This document shows, piece after piece, positions 1 through 12,400 of a DNA stretch of 64,000 nt. This DNA comes from Adiantum capillus-veneris (Eukaryota; Streptophyta; Polypodiopsida; Polypodiales; Pteridaceae), in contig CM043971.1 of assembly GCA_014529385.2 (NCBI GenBank), positions 84,026,340 through 84,090,339 on the forward strand, written 5' to 3'. A model generated the notes under the pieces. The model saw only the letters and a list, made by a program, of their open reading frames with translations. It was not told where the DNA came from and made no database searches. The position numbers were made by a program, and so were the translations under genes. Numbering within the stretch: position 1 is the first letter of the stretch; each line of letters opens with the position of its first letter.

Positions 1-2459
1 AGATAAATTTTTTTCTTTACATCACTTAAAAAATTGCATAGCACTTGCAAATATAGCGAGTGGTATCCAATTTTAGGAGATAGTTCCATTGATGTTCATT
101 GCCTTCTATGGCAATCATAGCATCTATAGTGTTAGAGCACTAGTAATCATGAAAAAAACCTCTTGTATATGTGATGACATAAGTGCTTAGGTGTAAGCAT
201 GGAAGATGAGATTGAGGAAGAAATCAAGAGGTAAGGCGGTCTTATTTGAAGATGTATTGGATCCTTTTTTAAAGGAATAGGACTAATGGAAAAAATGTGT
301 GTGTTTTGTTTCAAGGAATCCTTTGTGCTAAAGTTGTCTCCTTTTTGGTGAATGTTGTCGAGAATGTTGTGCAATAGGCACAAACTTTGCTTTGTATAAC
401 TGTATTTGTGTATAGAGGCACATATCTTGTCTCGTTGTATCTGGGTCTAGACATTACTTGTGAACCTTTGTGAGGGCCATACCCAGACTCGACCCTACTC
501 ACCTCCCTCAGTCCTCCAGACCATTCCAGAGAATGACGTAGATCTATCTGTAGGTATCCCTCCCACTTGGGACTGACACTCAGACAGGACTCCAACCTAT
601 CTCGAATGCCAACTGAAGGGGGTGCATTCCTTCATTCAATGATTCTATCCGCTTCTCATAATCAATTTGTCTTTGACAGCTTTCTGCACCCAAAATCGTG
701 GTCCTTAGTCTTGATTCTCTTGATCTTTATCGTGAGGATCTTCTCTTGCTTTCTTGTTCTCCCTTGGTTCATGGTGATAACCCCTTTTTTCTGACAAGTA
801 GGCACGACAGTTATCACTTTCCCTTAAGAAGAGGGATCTTGCAAACCTACCTAGTCTTGCTCGTCCTCGGTTACCCATTTTTATCCCACATAGTCCTAGC
901 GTTTAACATAAAAATTTTAAATCAACATCCGGCCATCTGACCCTCCAGATCCCCCCACCCACCGAACCATTTCATGAAAATCCCTTCCCGAGGTAGTACT
1001 TAACTACTACAAAATCAGGAAGACAGCAGTCTATCAGACATCATGAAACAACAAGAAGCATGCAATCTGTTGCATACTCTTGTTCAGGGAAATTCATCTG
1101 GTTGTTCCCACCAGATATTTATTTAGAAACTTTTAATTCATTTTCTTTCCTTTATCTGCTATAATTAGCTTGTAACTAGTTTCCTAACTAATCAGGCAAC
1201 ACATTTAGTTTCAACCAATTTATCTTACCTCCCCATTCAGGCCAAGATAATCGGTTACAGGCCATCCAAATGGCAACACATTCACAATATTTCTGAGAAT
1301 TAAGTGTTTGGGAAAGGCTCATCAAGTAATTTAATCATTCCTTCCTAAGAATTTTATTTTGAAAGGTATAGCACCATCTGACAGATGCACAGGATAGCCC
1401 CTATATTCCTAGCCTTTCCAGTTCCTTTTTAAGCAACCAAGTCGAAAAAATTTCCTTAATTAAATTCACATCATCCTCCCTAAGTATGACCTTCTCATCC
1501 AACTATTGGCATCATGCCATACCCGGATTATGACCGATTTCCAATAAGATAACGCGGGTACTTCACCCGGCCGGGCAAAAATAAAACAAACCCATTCATC
1601 CCTTATCCCTAGGGCATGAATGACCTAGGTATAACAACTTGCCGGTTACGATGCCCTAGCCGAGAAGGGCCAATCTCCGTCAAGTTCCCCAAGAGAATCC
1701 TCTCAATGGGCCGGCCTTTCAATCAAATTGACCCCAAGAAGATCCATCTTGGTTTCCGGTCATTTCCAGACAATCTTCAAAACTCCTAGTTAAATCTATG
1801 TTTTGTAATGGGCTATCCTTATCACCTCTCGAGATTCCTTTTTAACTCCTAGTTGGTAATTTCCAGTTTCATTCATTTATCAACCTTAATTCCTACTTTC
1901 ATTAATTATCTACCAGCCAAGTTTATTTAGAAAATACAAGCGAGTTTTTGCCATAGGCATTTGATGGTTAATGTCTCTTCGAAAATGCCAACTTTTTAAG
2001 TTCAATCCCCGTTTTGTATGATTCCCAGGTTTTTGCAATCCTTTGCCATCCATGGGGCATTTCCATGGAAGCTTGTAGAGTTTTCGGTTCAAACAACACA
2101 GAGATCAATTCTGCGAAGTTATCCCCTATCTCCACCATCGCGTTGTCAGGGGATAAGTGTGCAAAAGGTGAGCCGGGAAGGCACCAGGCCCTTGGCTATG
2201 AGAGGTGTGGGGAAAAGAGATGCAACAGGTACAATTAATAAGACAGAGCTCGAAACAAACGGTACTCTCAATCCTCAGTAGTCATCATTAATCAATTGTT
2301 AATGGAGGCTTAATGCTCCTTACAAGATGAATCCTGGCTTAAACCAGGTGCTAATCAAGAAAAGTGATAATAACCTGCTTAATTATGCCTTCTGCTTCTT
2401 CACGTTATGGTTTAGGAACTTCCTCTTCCAATAGCCATCAGATTTGTCTTCCAAAATTG
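1..2459. other. Unassigned intergenic or decayed repeat DNA
   Basis: I see no gene, LTR boundary or recognisable protein domain here on either strand. Open frames are under 100 codons and show no family resemblance. Base composition is mixed, with GC-richer patches near 1530-1700. It is probably old transposon or intergenic DNA, but that is inference from the surroundings. Confidence 0.5.
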
Positions 2460-3250
2460 AATGGGTTTAGGCTCGGCTAATGGTTTAAGATTGGGCTCAG
2501 AGATTAGGCTTGATGTATAGAGCTTGGCTCAAGCTTTTGAGATTAAGAAGCTTAGGAATTCGATTAGGCTTTAGCTTTGGCTTGGCATCCGAGAGATTAG
2601 GCTTGATATCAGATCTTGGCTTATGGCTTCGAGTTAATAGGCTTAATTCGGCTTAAGAGCGCTTAGAGAGTAGGTTATTGGAAGATTATGAGATTAAGCT
2701 TGACGATATCAGGAGATTAAGAACTTAATTAAGCGAGCTTAAGAATTTAGGATTACCAGGATTATGAACTTGAAGATTACCCGCTTATGAGGAGCTTGAC
2801 TTTGAAGGCATGAGGAGGGATTAGGAATAATGGGCTCACCTTTGCTTCCGAGTTCGAGAGCTTTGGTAGCATGATGGCTAATGAGTTCCCAAGGCCTTGG
2901 CTTAGAGAGCCTTCCGAATCGAAAGCTTGCTTCGAGTAGGTTAATCCTGGATTATTTAGTTAAGAGTCGGTTAAGAAACTTACATAGGCTTTGGCTTCTT
3001 CCTTCCGAGAGAGGAACTCAACCCCTTGATGATGAAGAGAAGGCTCCCAAGCTTAAGGAGTTTGAGGTTATGAAGAGGTTTTTGAGCTTTCTAATCCTCT
3101 CCCGAATACAGAGCTTAAGATATGTTTGATGAGGCTTAAGAGCTTCCTTCCTTCATGAAGGAGAAGAACTCCTGATGATGAGAAAGCTTTATGATGAAGA
3201 GATTCCGGAATTCCAAGCTTAAGGAGCCTATGAGGAGGAGAGATGAACCC
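2460..3250. repeat. Degenerate GGCTTA / GATTAAG-rich simple-sequence region
   Basis: The stretch is built from irregular reuse of short words such as GGCTT, GAGATTA, AAGCTT and GCTTAGG. No fixed period is visible by eye. Open frames here have no recognisable domains. It looks like a decayed repeat or the untranslated part of a retroelement. Confidence 0.4.
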
Positions 3251-3330
3251 CAAGATGATTATGTCAAGGAAACCGTTGCTTTTTCTTTTTATAGTTGCAT
3301 GGGCCTCCCCTTTTGCTAAAAGAACCCGCC

Positions 3331-3358
3331 TACCCATTAGCGACATCGCTAATGGGTA
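3331..3358. repeat. Perfect 28-nt inverted repeat (13-bp arms, 2-nt loop)
   Basis: TACCCATTAGCGA at 3331-3343 is followed by CA and then its exact reverse complement TCGCTAATGGGTA at 3346-3358. CCCGCC at 3325-3330 and GGCGGG at 3374-3379 could form an outer stem. No gene lies next to it. The role is unknown. Confidence 0.85.
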
Positions 3359-4751
3359 CCTTCCCTATGACGTGGCGGGCCGGATTTGAACATCATGAAT
3401 GCTCGCGGCAGTGGCTCCAAAAAAAATTGCAAGGGCCTTCTGAGTATTTCTCGTTTCTACGGCGAGCTCATCCGAGCATCACCATGGCCTGCGCGTTCTC
3501 CCTTTCTCCTTGCTGCGCTGCCCCCCCTACCTGCATGCCATAGCTCTTTTTTCTTTACATGGCTTCACACTAATTTACAATTAGGGCGCCCCTAAATTGA
3601 CTGGGAGGCCCTTTTTTAATTTGGGCGGCCGTTGCTAAGGCCTTTGGGCGGCCGTCCGTAATGGCTTATGAGAGTGATCCTTGTAGGGCACCACATTTGG
3701 CATACATATCGGCAAAGGCGGCCGACATTCGTAAGGGCATCACATTTGGCATACATACCGATTAAAGCATTGCCAAGCACGTTCATTGGGAGGCTTTGCT
3801 TTGGGTTGACACCCCATTAAGCATACATATTGGCTAAGCATTTCTAGGCACCGGATTGCCAAGCACAACAATTGGTTTTTAATGACAATATCATCATGAA
3901 TTTTATTGCTCATTTTAGTGTTGCAGACCTTGCTGCAAGCCATTAAGATGCAAAAACCCTCGACTTCGTATCTGCTTAGGCCATAGTTGTGTTGGAAATT
4001 TGCTCCAGTAAATAATTCTTGTTAGGCTCAACATATACAACCAAACCATTGCTGTATGACGTCTCGAAACTTGGTCAATGTCAAAAATTCCCAAATAGCA
4101 TGTCGATCGAGCTGACCAGGGCGGTTCAAACCCGGCCCCCGATGAATATTTACTGGCCAATATCTTGGTAACCGGAACTCCGATCACTGATCTGAAAATA
4201 TCGACGCGCTCCACAAAGTGAGCACTTCAGCATGACGCATTCATTTCATTTTTGCCCCCTCAGCTGCAGTTGCCCAATCCGGTACTGACTCAACTTAAAA
4301 CTGTCATAATCTTTCCCATAGCTCTGATTGACGAGCCGTAAAGATAGGCATGTAGAGCTTTTTGAGTACTTCAACTTAGATTAATAAAATCCCATGCTCA
4401 CTTCAAGAATACTCACTGTTTAGCATTGCCAAGGCATCTTCTGACCCTTTAGAGCCGCATCTGGCACACTTTCAGCTTATTAATTGGCTTGTTAGCAAGC
4501 CCTTATAACTGCTGATTAACCATGCAGGATTCAAATACTCTTGATGAGCATTCCTTTGCTCATTTTCTTGTCATGGGAGCGGAGCGGCACAACACCGTAT
4601 TTGCAAACAAAGTTGAAATTGACAACTTTTTAAAATACTCTTCAATACCAAAAATTGAACTACTTCTATGGAGCTTAGACAACTACTCTTTTCTTATGGT
4701 GCCTATCTTTCCATTTAAGAAGCTAGAAGCTCATCCTATAATTTCTCAGTT
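3359..4751. other. Unassigned DNA with a small direct duplication
   Basis: A 49-bp step repeat (AGGGCAC/TCACATTTGGCATACAT) starts at 3685 and again at 3734, within GC-rich GGCGGCCG-containing sequence. The rest, to 4751, shows no gene. The segment around 4100-4400 has the look of LTR or leader DNA, but I cannot define ends. Confidence 0.4.
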
Positions 4752-5905
4752 TTCGAGCTTTCCATTAAAACTTAAACCTAAAATACAAGGTAGTCACTAA
4801 AGCTTACACCTAAGTGCAAAATTACCATTAATGCTTAGCTTAAGAGTGCAAATCTACCTTTGAAACTTAACTTAATGATGCATAGATACTCTTAGCACTT
4901 TACCCTAGTTGCGAGGTTTCCATTAAAGCTTAAACCTAAAATACAAGGTAGTTACTAAAGTTGACACCTAAGTGCAAAGTTACCATTAAAGGAATGCTTA
5001 TGAGAGAAAATCTATCTTTGAAGCTTAACTAATTTATGATGCATATATACTTTTATCACTTGACTCTAATTGCAAGGTTTTCATTAAAGTTTAAACCTAA
5101 AAATACAAGGTAGTCATTAAAGCTTACACCTAAGTGCAAAGTTACCATTAAAGCTTAGCTTACCAGTGCAAATCTACATTTGAAGCTTAACTTTATGATG
5201 CATAGATACTTTTATCACTTGACCTTAATTGCAAGGTTTCCATTAAAGCTTAAACCTAAAATACAAGGTAGTCACTAAAGTTTACACCTAAGTGCAAAGT
5301 TACCATTAAAGCTTAGCTTACGAGAGAAAATCTACCTTTGAAGCTTAACTTTATGATGCATAGATACTCTTATCACTTGACCCTAATTGCAAGGTTTTCA
5401 TTAAAGCTTAAACCTAAAAATACAAGGTAGTCACTAAAACTTACACCTAAGTGCAAAGTTTCCATTAAAGCTTAGCTTACGAGTGTAAATCTACTTTTGA
5501 AGCTTAACTTTATGATGAATAGATACTCTTATCACTTGACCCTAATTACAAGGTTTCCAATAAATGTTAAACCTAAAAAATCCAAGGTAGTCACTAAAGC
5601 TTACATCTAAGTGCAAAGTTACCATTAAAGCTTAGCTTATGAGTGAAAATCTACCTTTCAAGCTGAACTTAATGATGCATAGATACTCTTATCACTTAAC
5701 CCTAATTACGAGGTTTCCATTAAAGCTTAAACCTAAAAATGCAAGGTAGTCACTGAAGCTTACATCTAAGTACAAAGTTATCATTAAAGCTTAGCTTACG
5801 AGTGAAACTCTACCTTTGAAGCTTAACTTAATGATGCATAACTACCATTAATACTTAACCCTAATTCCAAGGTTACCATTAAAACTTAAACCTAAAATGA
5901 TGCAC
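4752..5905. repeat. Satellite-like tandem array, ~159-bp unit, seven units
   Basis: The anchor AAACCTAAAA recurs at 4774, 4932, 5093, 5252, 5410, 5569, 5729 and 5888, giving spacings of 158-161 bp. Each unit holds the same ordered words: TACAAGGTAGTCACTAAAGC, CTAAGTGCAAAGTTACC, TTATGATGCATAGATAC and CACTTGACCCTAATTGC. Units differ by scattered substitutions and 1-3-bp indels, so the array is not very recent. The motif AAGCTTA repeats inside each unit, which suggests the 159-mer itself grew from shorter repeats. It is non-coding. Confidence 0.92.
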
Positions 5906-6249
5906 ATAAACCTTCCTAGTATTAAAACACATGGATTAATCAATCCTACTAGAAATGAAGATTACCTCCTCTAAACAAGAGGGAAGTGGGGTTGAAGTAC
6001 TTCTTGAAGAGATGTGAGGCTCAAGGAGGAAGGAAAGGGATTTAGGATGAAGAGGAAGGAGAGAGGAGCTTCTTCACAAAACCCTCAAGGGTTTGGCCTT
6101 CAAGAGAGGGAGAGAGCAAGAGCAAGGTTTAATGGAAACCTTGATTTACTTAAGCACAATCTTGAGCATGGCAAGTATGCAAGTAGCTTAGCAATATGTG
6201 TGTAAAATTACAAAGGAGAGGGGGTGCTTATATAGAAAATGGTGGGTAT
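5906..6249. other. Spacer between the two tandem arrays
   Basis: AG-rich sequence follows the satellite, with AAGAGGAAGGAGAGAGGAGC-type runs near 6040-6120. The short open frame 6014-6205 is purine-rich low-complexity translation with no recognisable domain. I do not regard it as a gene. Confidence 0.4.
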
Positions 6250-6495
6250 TCTTTTCTCAATTCCTATTGGACCCCAATTCTCTTCTCAACTCCTATTGGA
6301 CTCCAATTCTCTTCTCAATTCCTATTGGACCCCAATTCTCTTCTCAAATCCTATCGGACCCCAATTCTCTTCTCAATTGCTATTGGATCCCATTTCTCTT
6401 CTCAAATGCTATTGGACCTCAATTCTCTTCTCAAATGCTATTAGACCCCAATTCTCTTCTTAATTCCTACTGGACCCCAATTTTCTTCTTAATTC
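6250..6495. repeat. 29-bp minisatellite, about eight units
   Basis: TTCCTATTGGACCCCAA followed by TTCTCTTCTCAA recurs with starts at 6261, 6290, 6319, 6348, 6377, 6406, 6435 and about 6464. The period is exactly 29. Because 29 is not a multiple of three, all three forward frames give open repetitive translations (6196-6506), which are artefacts of the repeat. Confidence 0.93.
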
Positions 6496-6783
6496 TTATC
6501 TTTTAACTTTATCTTTCAATCAAGTTAGTTCCTTTTTTCTCCCAAGTCTCGATCTAGATTAGTTCCCACGCGGCTTTTGACGAAGAAGTATAAAAATAAT
6601 CTTAATCTTTTTTGGAAAAATATAGGGATGACGTAATTTCTTATCCAAAATATCCTTGTCTTTTCATTCTGGAGTAAAGTCTCGTTGTCCGTATGACTTC
6701 TTTGTCGGTCTTGCTTTTTTTAAATTTTTTTCTAGGCTGAAAAAAGTTCTAAATGGATCTAGGGTTTAGGGAGGGACCTTACA
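6496..6783 (-). repeat. Possible LTR terminus on the reverse strand
   Basis: Read on the minus strand, sequence ending at 6783 begins TGTAAGGTCCCTCCC. This is the start typical of chromovirus LTRs, and the chromovirus remnant at 26493 begins TGTAAGGTTTCC. No matching second LTR, PBS or target duplication was found. If real, the LTR would extend left and might include the minisatellite and satellite. This is a weak call. Confidence 0.25.
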
Positions 6784-6896
6784 ACCTTGCATGACAATAA
6801 AACCACTTGTAAAAAGTTTGTATGACATATTTAGCACCAAAGGCATTCACATGCAATTAGGCCTTCGCATACATTAAGGGAAAGGGTTATCACACA

Positions 6897-7190
6897 TGGA
6901 TCCAAAATTTGCAATGATTGCCACATTAAATGGCCATAATTTTTTCAGATGGAAAAGCAAAACCATGTACTAGCTCATGTGAAAGAGGTTGTGGCATGTC
7001 ACTAAGCCGCACGAGGACACATTTGGTGTTGTCACTCTAACAAAAAACCAAAAGGCACATGGCCTTACTGCTCAATCAATTGAATCAATTTATCTGATTG
7101 CACCACACGAATATAAATCATATGCGCACCACACCACATATTGTATTGAATCACTTTGCACTATAAGTATTGAGAGACTCGTGAATTAGT
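6897..7190 (+). pseudogene. Ty1/copia gag N-terminal remnant
   Basis: ATG at 6897 opens a frame reading MDPKFAMIATLNGHNFFRWK, then TAG and TAG, then RLWHVTKPHEDTFG. The pattern 'L-N-G-x-N-(F/Y)-x-x-W-K' followed by 'L-W-x-x-(V/T)' is the conserved start of plant copia Gag (UBN2 family), which packages element RNA. At least two in-frame stops interrupt it, and no zinc knuckle, integrase or RT follows. It is a truncated relic about 98 codons long. No LTR is recognised directly upstream. Confidence 0.6.
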
Positions 7191-8285
7191 GAGAGAGAGA
7201 TAAAAATTTAATCCATCACTATACAAAAAATTCCATTTACAAGTCTTGTGTTTAGAAATCTAATGGGATAATTGCAAAACATACAAGTTTGATGTCTACA
7301 AATTTGATGGGATATACATCTTTACAAAATTACAAGTCAACATAATAAACTAGAATCTAGGCACTATCTCACTTAACATTTGTATCTACACTTCTAGGTT
7401 GATCTCTAGCCTAGGTAGTGGCTTCAAATAGTTTTTTTTGCATTATATTGACGATCACCCTACATCTACTTGCTTTCACTTTTGCAAAGGAACATTCTTA
7501 TGCTCAAAAAAATATTTTCACCAATCACATAATTGCTTGATGCAAAAGCCACTGCATATTTATCAGTGGATTTAGTGTATGGGTAGGTAGATTTTGGATT
7601 TCAACAATCATGAGCTCTTCGTGGGCATAGTTGGTTCTCCATATAGTTTTTAATGTTGGTTTCTTTATTCTCAGTGCCCATTCATAGCGCCAAGCCTCAA
7701 TCAATGACGTCGACTCAAGGCACACCCTCCTTCGTGAAATCTGTCATGATATTCCACAAGGTGCCCATTCAAGCATATGCTTGCACATCTCCAACTCTTC
7801 CTTTGTTGGAGGGCATCTAGGAGCTTCCATTTTCAACACCAATATGTTGGAAAATCTACCCTTTTTGTGGTGGGATGACTTCCAACATGTCACCCAAATC
7901 CATTCCATTGAAGTGAGGGAAGATAACGAACCGTGTATCTTTGTGTGTTTGTGCTATGATCAATGCCCTTGTGAAACAACTACACACTCATCTTTACAAT
8001 GAAAGAGTGGACTCTCTCCACTTAATCTTTTAGGAAGTCTGTCATTACATATTGCACTTCAAGTGGCAAGTTACAACCAAGTGACACCTTTGATAGTGCA
8101 CTCTGATGCAACTTAGTAGCTTCCTTTGTTGAGCCTTCAATAATTCTTGATGGCCTTAGGTATAATGTAAACATTCATGGCACAATGAGACATGAAGCAC
8201 ACTTGTGCATTGGGCCTTGACATGATTGCATCTTGAGAGGTGGTTGCAGAATAAACGCTCTTCCTAGACCTGTGGTTGTGGTTGT
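7191..8285. other. Unassigned DNA flanking the short-LTR element
   Basis: No assignable gene. The minus strand at 7525-8000 holds several adjoining open pieces in shifted frames, which suggests a decayed coding sequence of unknown family. The last five bases (8281-8285, GTTGT) are the left target duplication of the following element. Confidence 0.4.
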
Positions 8286-8430
8286 TGTCAGGACACGGGT
8301 CCGGGCCAAGGGCCAGGGCCAGGGGCTAGGACGGACATGCAGTCAAGGGGGTCCCTATATTTAGAAGGCCAGGGGTCTATATAGGGCATGGCTGGGTGGA
8401 GATTAGCATGTCAGTTCCCTTGTCCTCACA
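8286..8430 (+). repeat. 5' LTR of the short-LTR element (145 bp)
   Basis: It starts TGTCAGG and ends CTCACA, with GC-rich GGGCCA repeats near the left end. GTCTATATAGGG at 8371-8382 is a plausible TATA region. The 3' copy has one extra GGCCAA-like unit (151 bp) and otherwise differs by only a few bases, implying fairly recent insertion. Confidence 0.95.
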
Positions 8431-8431
8431 T

Positions 8432-8443
8432 TGGTATCAGAGC
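8432..8443 (+). promoter_or_regulatory. Primer-binding site, initiator-Met tRNA type
   Basis: TGGTATCAGAGC is complementary to the 3' end of plant initiator methionine tRNA, the usual minus-strand primer of many plant LTR elements. It lies one base after the LTR end. Confidence 0.93.
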
Positions 8444-8497
8444 AAGGTGGAGAGAAAGAAACAGGGGGGCAGCCATGGAGGAAGGGATGCAGCGTGG

Positions 8498-8499
<2 letters not shown>

Positions 8500-8573
<74 letters not shown>
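8500..8573 (+). repeat. (TC)n microsatellite
   Basis: An almost uninterrupted CT dinucleotide run just inside the element's leader. All translations through it (SLSLSL or ERERER) are artefacts. Confidence 0.97.
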
Positions 8574-9427
8574 TAGAATGCGGGGAGGGCTGCATGAAAG
8601 GATGCATGAAGAAAGATTTCATGGCCTCTCTCAAACCTGCTACCATGTAGTCGGCGTGTGCATAAACCCTTGACAGGCGGGGACGACAACGAGGGGATCC
8701 GCATGCAGCAGCCCTAGCAAAGGGGGAAGGTGGCGGTTGGACCTGCTCGAAAACAAGCGGAGGAAGGCTGGACGGGGTCGCCTTGACGTGCTCAACAACT
8801 CACGACACAAGCGTGAGGTCCGGGGAGCATCAATTTCGATGCTCTCTGTCATCGACGGGTCTGTGCTGCCTGGCTTCTACGCCATAGCTCCAAAGAGCTT
8901 AATTTCAGAAACTTTAGGGTTTTTTTTTTAAGGCCAAGGGAGGGTGCCCATGGGCTAACCCCCCCTTTTGGAGGGAGTAAATCTCGGCAAGTACAAGGCC
9001 TTGGCACAACGCAGGTGGTAGATCACTACAGCACGTCGGAGAAAAATTGCAGAGATTTTCAACACAAACAAATAATCATGGCCATGGTTCTCAGAGCTTG
9101 ATCGAGATCTGCCCGCCATGATGGTGCCATAATCTCGACAAGCACGAGTGTGGTCGACGATGAATTGAAGAAGTTTGACAAGTGATACCACGCTCTCACC
9201 GAGTCAAGGACCGCGGAATGGGTTAACAAGGCTACGAGAAGGTTGTGGTTTTAAGGATTTTCCACGACCGCGAGCATGCAAGGGCATGCAAGACCGCCCT
9301 AACTGTGGCATGCCAAGATGATGATGTGGATAATATTGGTCTCTGACCTTCAAAGAGAAGGTATGACTAGTTGTTGCACTTTTCTTGTTTAATTCATTCT
9401 CAGTATGCAGCTGTCAATTGTATGTTG

Positions 9428-12400
9428 GAGCACGGCTCACTTGATCTTCAAGGTGTTGTTCTCATCATTGAGCACAGCTCATTAAGTGCATACAACACTG
9501 TGGTGTTGAGTACACCACTCCAGAGTTAGCCCTTGCGACTTTTTATCATGCATGGCATGTATATACTACAAGGGCAATGTCCGAAGTAAGGCTTTCATTT
9601 TTGTACTACTAGCATCTGGCGTATGCTAGGAGCATATCCATTGGGGAAAATTGTACAACTGTATGGTATGACCATTTCATGTGGGGTGAATAGGACGAGT
9701 TCTCGTTATTGTACGACAAGTGTAGGAAAGGCCTATGGTTTGTCATGCAAATTTCTTTCTCGCCTATCTTTCATTGGCACAGCAGGCAAAAGTGCTCGGC
9801 ATGGCCAACCATTGGTCACAGCCTGCAAAACAGACAGGAGTCTCTTTGCTTTCAGTAATCAAGTTACACAAGTATGAATATAAGTATTTTTCTACTCTTC
9901 CATAAAAGGTACAATTGGACAAGGTCCATTATCAGTGCATGATCGACAAGGTCGACTCTATTTGTTATGGTATCGGTCGTCAATAGCATTTTTTGGCTAT
10001 ATACACATATGTCTTTATGTGAAGCACGGTTTCACTTCAGGCATCTTCTATGGCGATTTCCCACGTTTGGACTATACTATGAGCATACGAACTTGGGGAA
10101 TTTCTCAATGTGCCTCCAGGTTATTTTCGAGGGTGTACATGATACACGCGACAACTCTCTCTCGCATAGTAGACTAGGCTATGAGCCGTATTGGAACGAG
10201 TTTTTCTCCATCAGAATTTCAGGATGCCTGGTTACAATGCAATAACTAGGTTAGCCAAATTTCAAATTTTTTTGTTTTTCATGTTTCATGTTTACTCTGG
10301 AACATGTTGTTTGTTGCGTAAAGCAAAGTGCTTTGTCAATTTCACATGAAGCACGGCTTCTCACGCGTACCACGCTACTGCCCATTGACTTGCCATCAAG
10401 GGCATTGGTACGCCATCACATTTTTCCTGTGGCACCATCCCGCTGTACTGTATTCCTACCAGTACAGACTGTGCAAGGCACTTATGTTTTGGACTCTCAT
10501 GTTGGAGGCCATCACGTTTGCCAAGGGCTTAAAATTCTGTATGCACGGCATGCTAACTGGGTGGATTCAATTCTACCGCCTCATGAGATACGCTTCCGCT
10601 ATAACACCTTACACTTTGTCCAGGACAAGATAAGTTCTGGATTGTTTAACATGATTTTTGGGTTGCTATCAACACACAACAACACTAAAAAGAACCTAAA
10701 TCTAGGACATCTTTCATAGGCAAAGTGCCATTTTTAAGTCATTTTTGTAAAGTCACAAACCCATACATGGTAAGTGGGTCAATTTGTGGCTTGTATTTTT
10801 TGTTCCCTCTCTCGATGAGAGCGCTATACAGACAGATTGTTGCATGCTTATAAGATAAGGTGCCAGTCAAGCATAAGATGTCTAAGAGCACACATTCTAG
10901 GCACACACACACACACACTCAAAAAGGAAAGTTCCTCAGCCTAGCATGCTCTTCTACTCTCTCTCTCCCTTTAAGGGAATAATGAAAATTTTATAACCTG
11001 TTTTTGATACATGTTTTGCTGGTGAGTCAGTCTGAGCCAAGGTGCTCTAACTCTCAGCTAACACGTGGCTAAGATGCTACTCAAATTAGTCTTCATCGCT
11101 TCATCCATTGACCACCAATTTGCATAAGGGCTATGAGCCACACAGGCTAAGAGCTTGACCAAGGGTAAGGCCCAATTATTGGCATTCTTTGGGTGATTGT
11201 TTTCAAGTTTGATCGAGATCTACCCAGTGGAGTCCCCATCGATGTTAATGGCCAAGCAAGAGTCTTGCCGTTATAGATCTTTTGGGCGTTCTGTAAGCAC
11301 TACATGTTTTTTAGTGCGACACTTGAGTTGAGTTTCTGATACTCTTAAACTCACATCAGTTGATCTATACCATGGCGTCTAGAGGCAGCAAAAAGTTGAG
11401 ACAGTATGGTTGTCCACAAGAGCTAGGCAGTTCATTTGGGTGGATTTCGTGCTCTCTCTATAGCACTACGGAGTGTCTATGGACACACTGTTTGTAGTAC
11501 GACCCGGCGGGTGACTGCTAAATCACCCATAGGCACTGAAGATCACAGTTTGATCTCTCCCAGTTAGACTTGCAAGGAGAGAATTCTGTAATCTACCACG
11601 TGGTAGCGGACAACCTCAACTTTTCAAGTTGATTCCAATCATTATGTACACAGTTAACTATGTTGGTTACCGTTACCTGCTCGTTGAGCAGTTTCTACAA
11701 AGGGTCTTACCACGGGGTTTGACTACGTAGATTTTAACCAAAGGGGTTGAATTGCAAAGGCTACAGCAACGGTTCCCAGTGCAATACTGTTTGTTTTTTC
11801 AGGTAGGAGACGTGATCCTTTCCGTTTGAATACGGGTAAGTGAACATTACGTTCAAATCTCCAGGTACGCATCTATTGATTTGGTGTTATTCCTTTTTCA
11901 GTATGCTTTACTTGGTTTCTCAAGATGTATAAGTACGCTTGAATGTTACAGAGCCATGCCAAGAGCATGTCGGCACCAAGTATTTTGGGCCAGGTGTCCA
12001 ATCTATTTTTCTGCCTTATGCTGTTATGAACCTACTTGTAGGGTTCAATTTGGCACATGTTGTCACATGGGATACAACATGGTCTAGGAACTCTAGGAGT
12101 TCGGTTTAGCCAGTGTGGAGCAAGATAATGAAGGTCCCTCTCACTCTTGTCATAAAGTGTTTAGAGCTACCTCCACACACAAGTACATATTGTACTTGTA
12201 GGATGTTCTTTTTCAGACATCCTTAGTTGAGACATATTCCACATGTGGAGAATATGAGTCTCTGGACTGACACGGGCGCCATTATTTCAAAAATGTGTCA
12301 CGACAAAGTCCCTAGGTGCTGGTCACATCTGTTTTCTAGACCATTTTAAGCACAACATATCAGGAGCAATTTCAGTGGCCAAAAATTGTCGGATACTTAG

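Noticed and set aside
1-1000. Organelle-derived insertion
   Set aside because: Some phrases near 560-900 looked organelle-like, but I could not tie them to any specific plastid or mitochondrial gene.
4110-4140. tRNA-like T-arm (GGTTCAAACC) near 4121
   Set aside because: No acceptor stem or anticodon arm can be drawn around it.
6196-6506. Three overlapping repeat ORFs of 74-102 codons
   Set aside because: The 29-bp minisatellite shifts phase every unit and keeps all frames open; there is no sign of a real protein.
8286-8430. Hammerhead ribozyme in the short LTR (retrozyme idea)
   Set aside because: Short LTRs and trans-mobilisation fit retrozymes, but no CTGATGA core paired with GAAA was found on either strand of the LTR.
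8388-8673. Overlapping Leu/Ser and Glu/Arg repeat ORFs across 8437-8673
   Set aside because: They are translations of the (TC)n microsatellite; the same applies to ORFs over the tracts at 34783-34889, 35168-35233 and 38864-38951.
10288-10719. 143-codon ORF inside the short-LTR element
   Set aside because: It overlaps several perfect hairpins, has no recognisable domain and is not continued in other frames; the region looks RNA-structural rather than coding.
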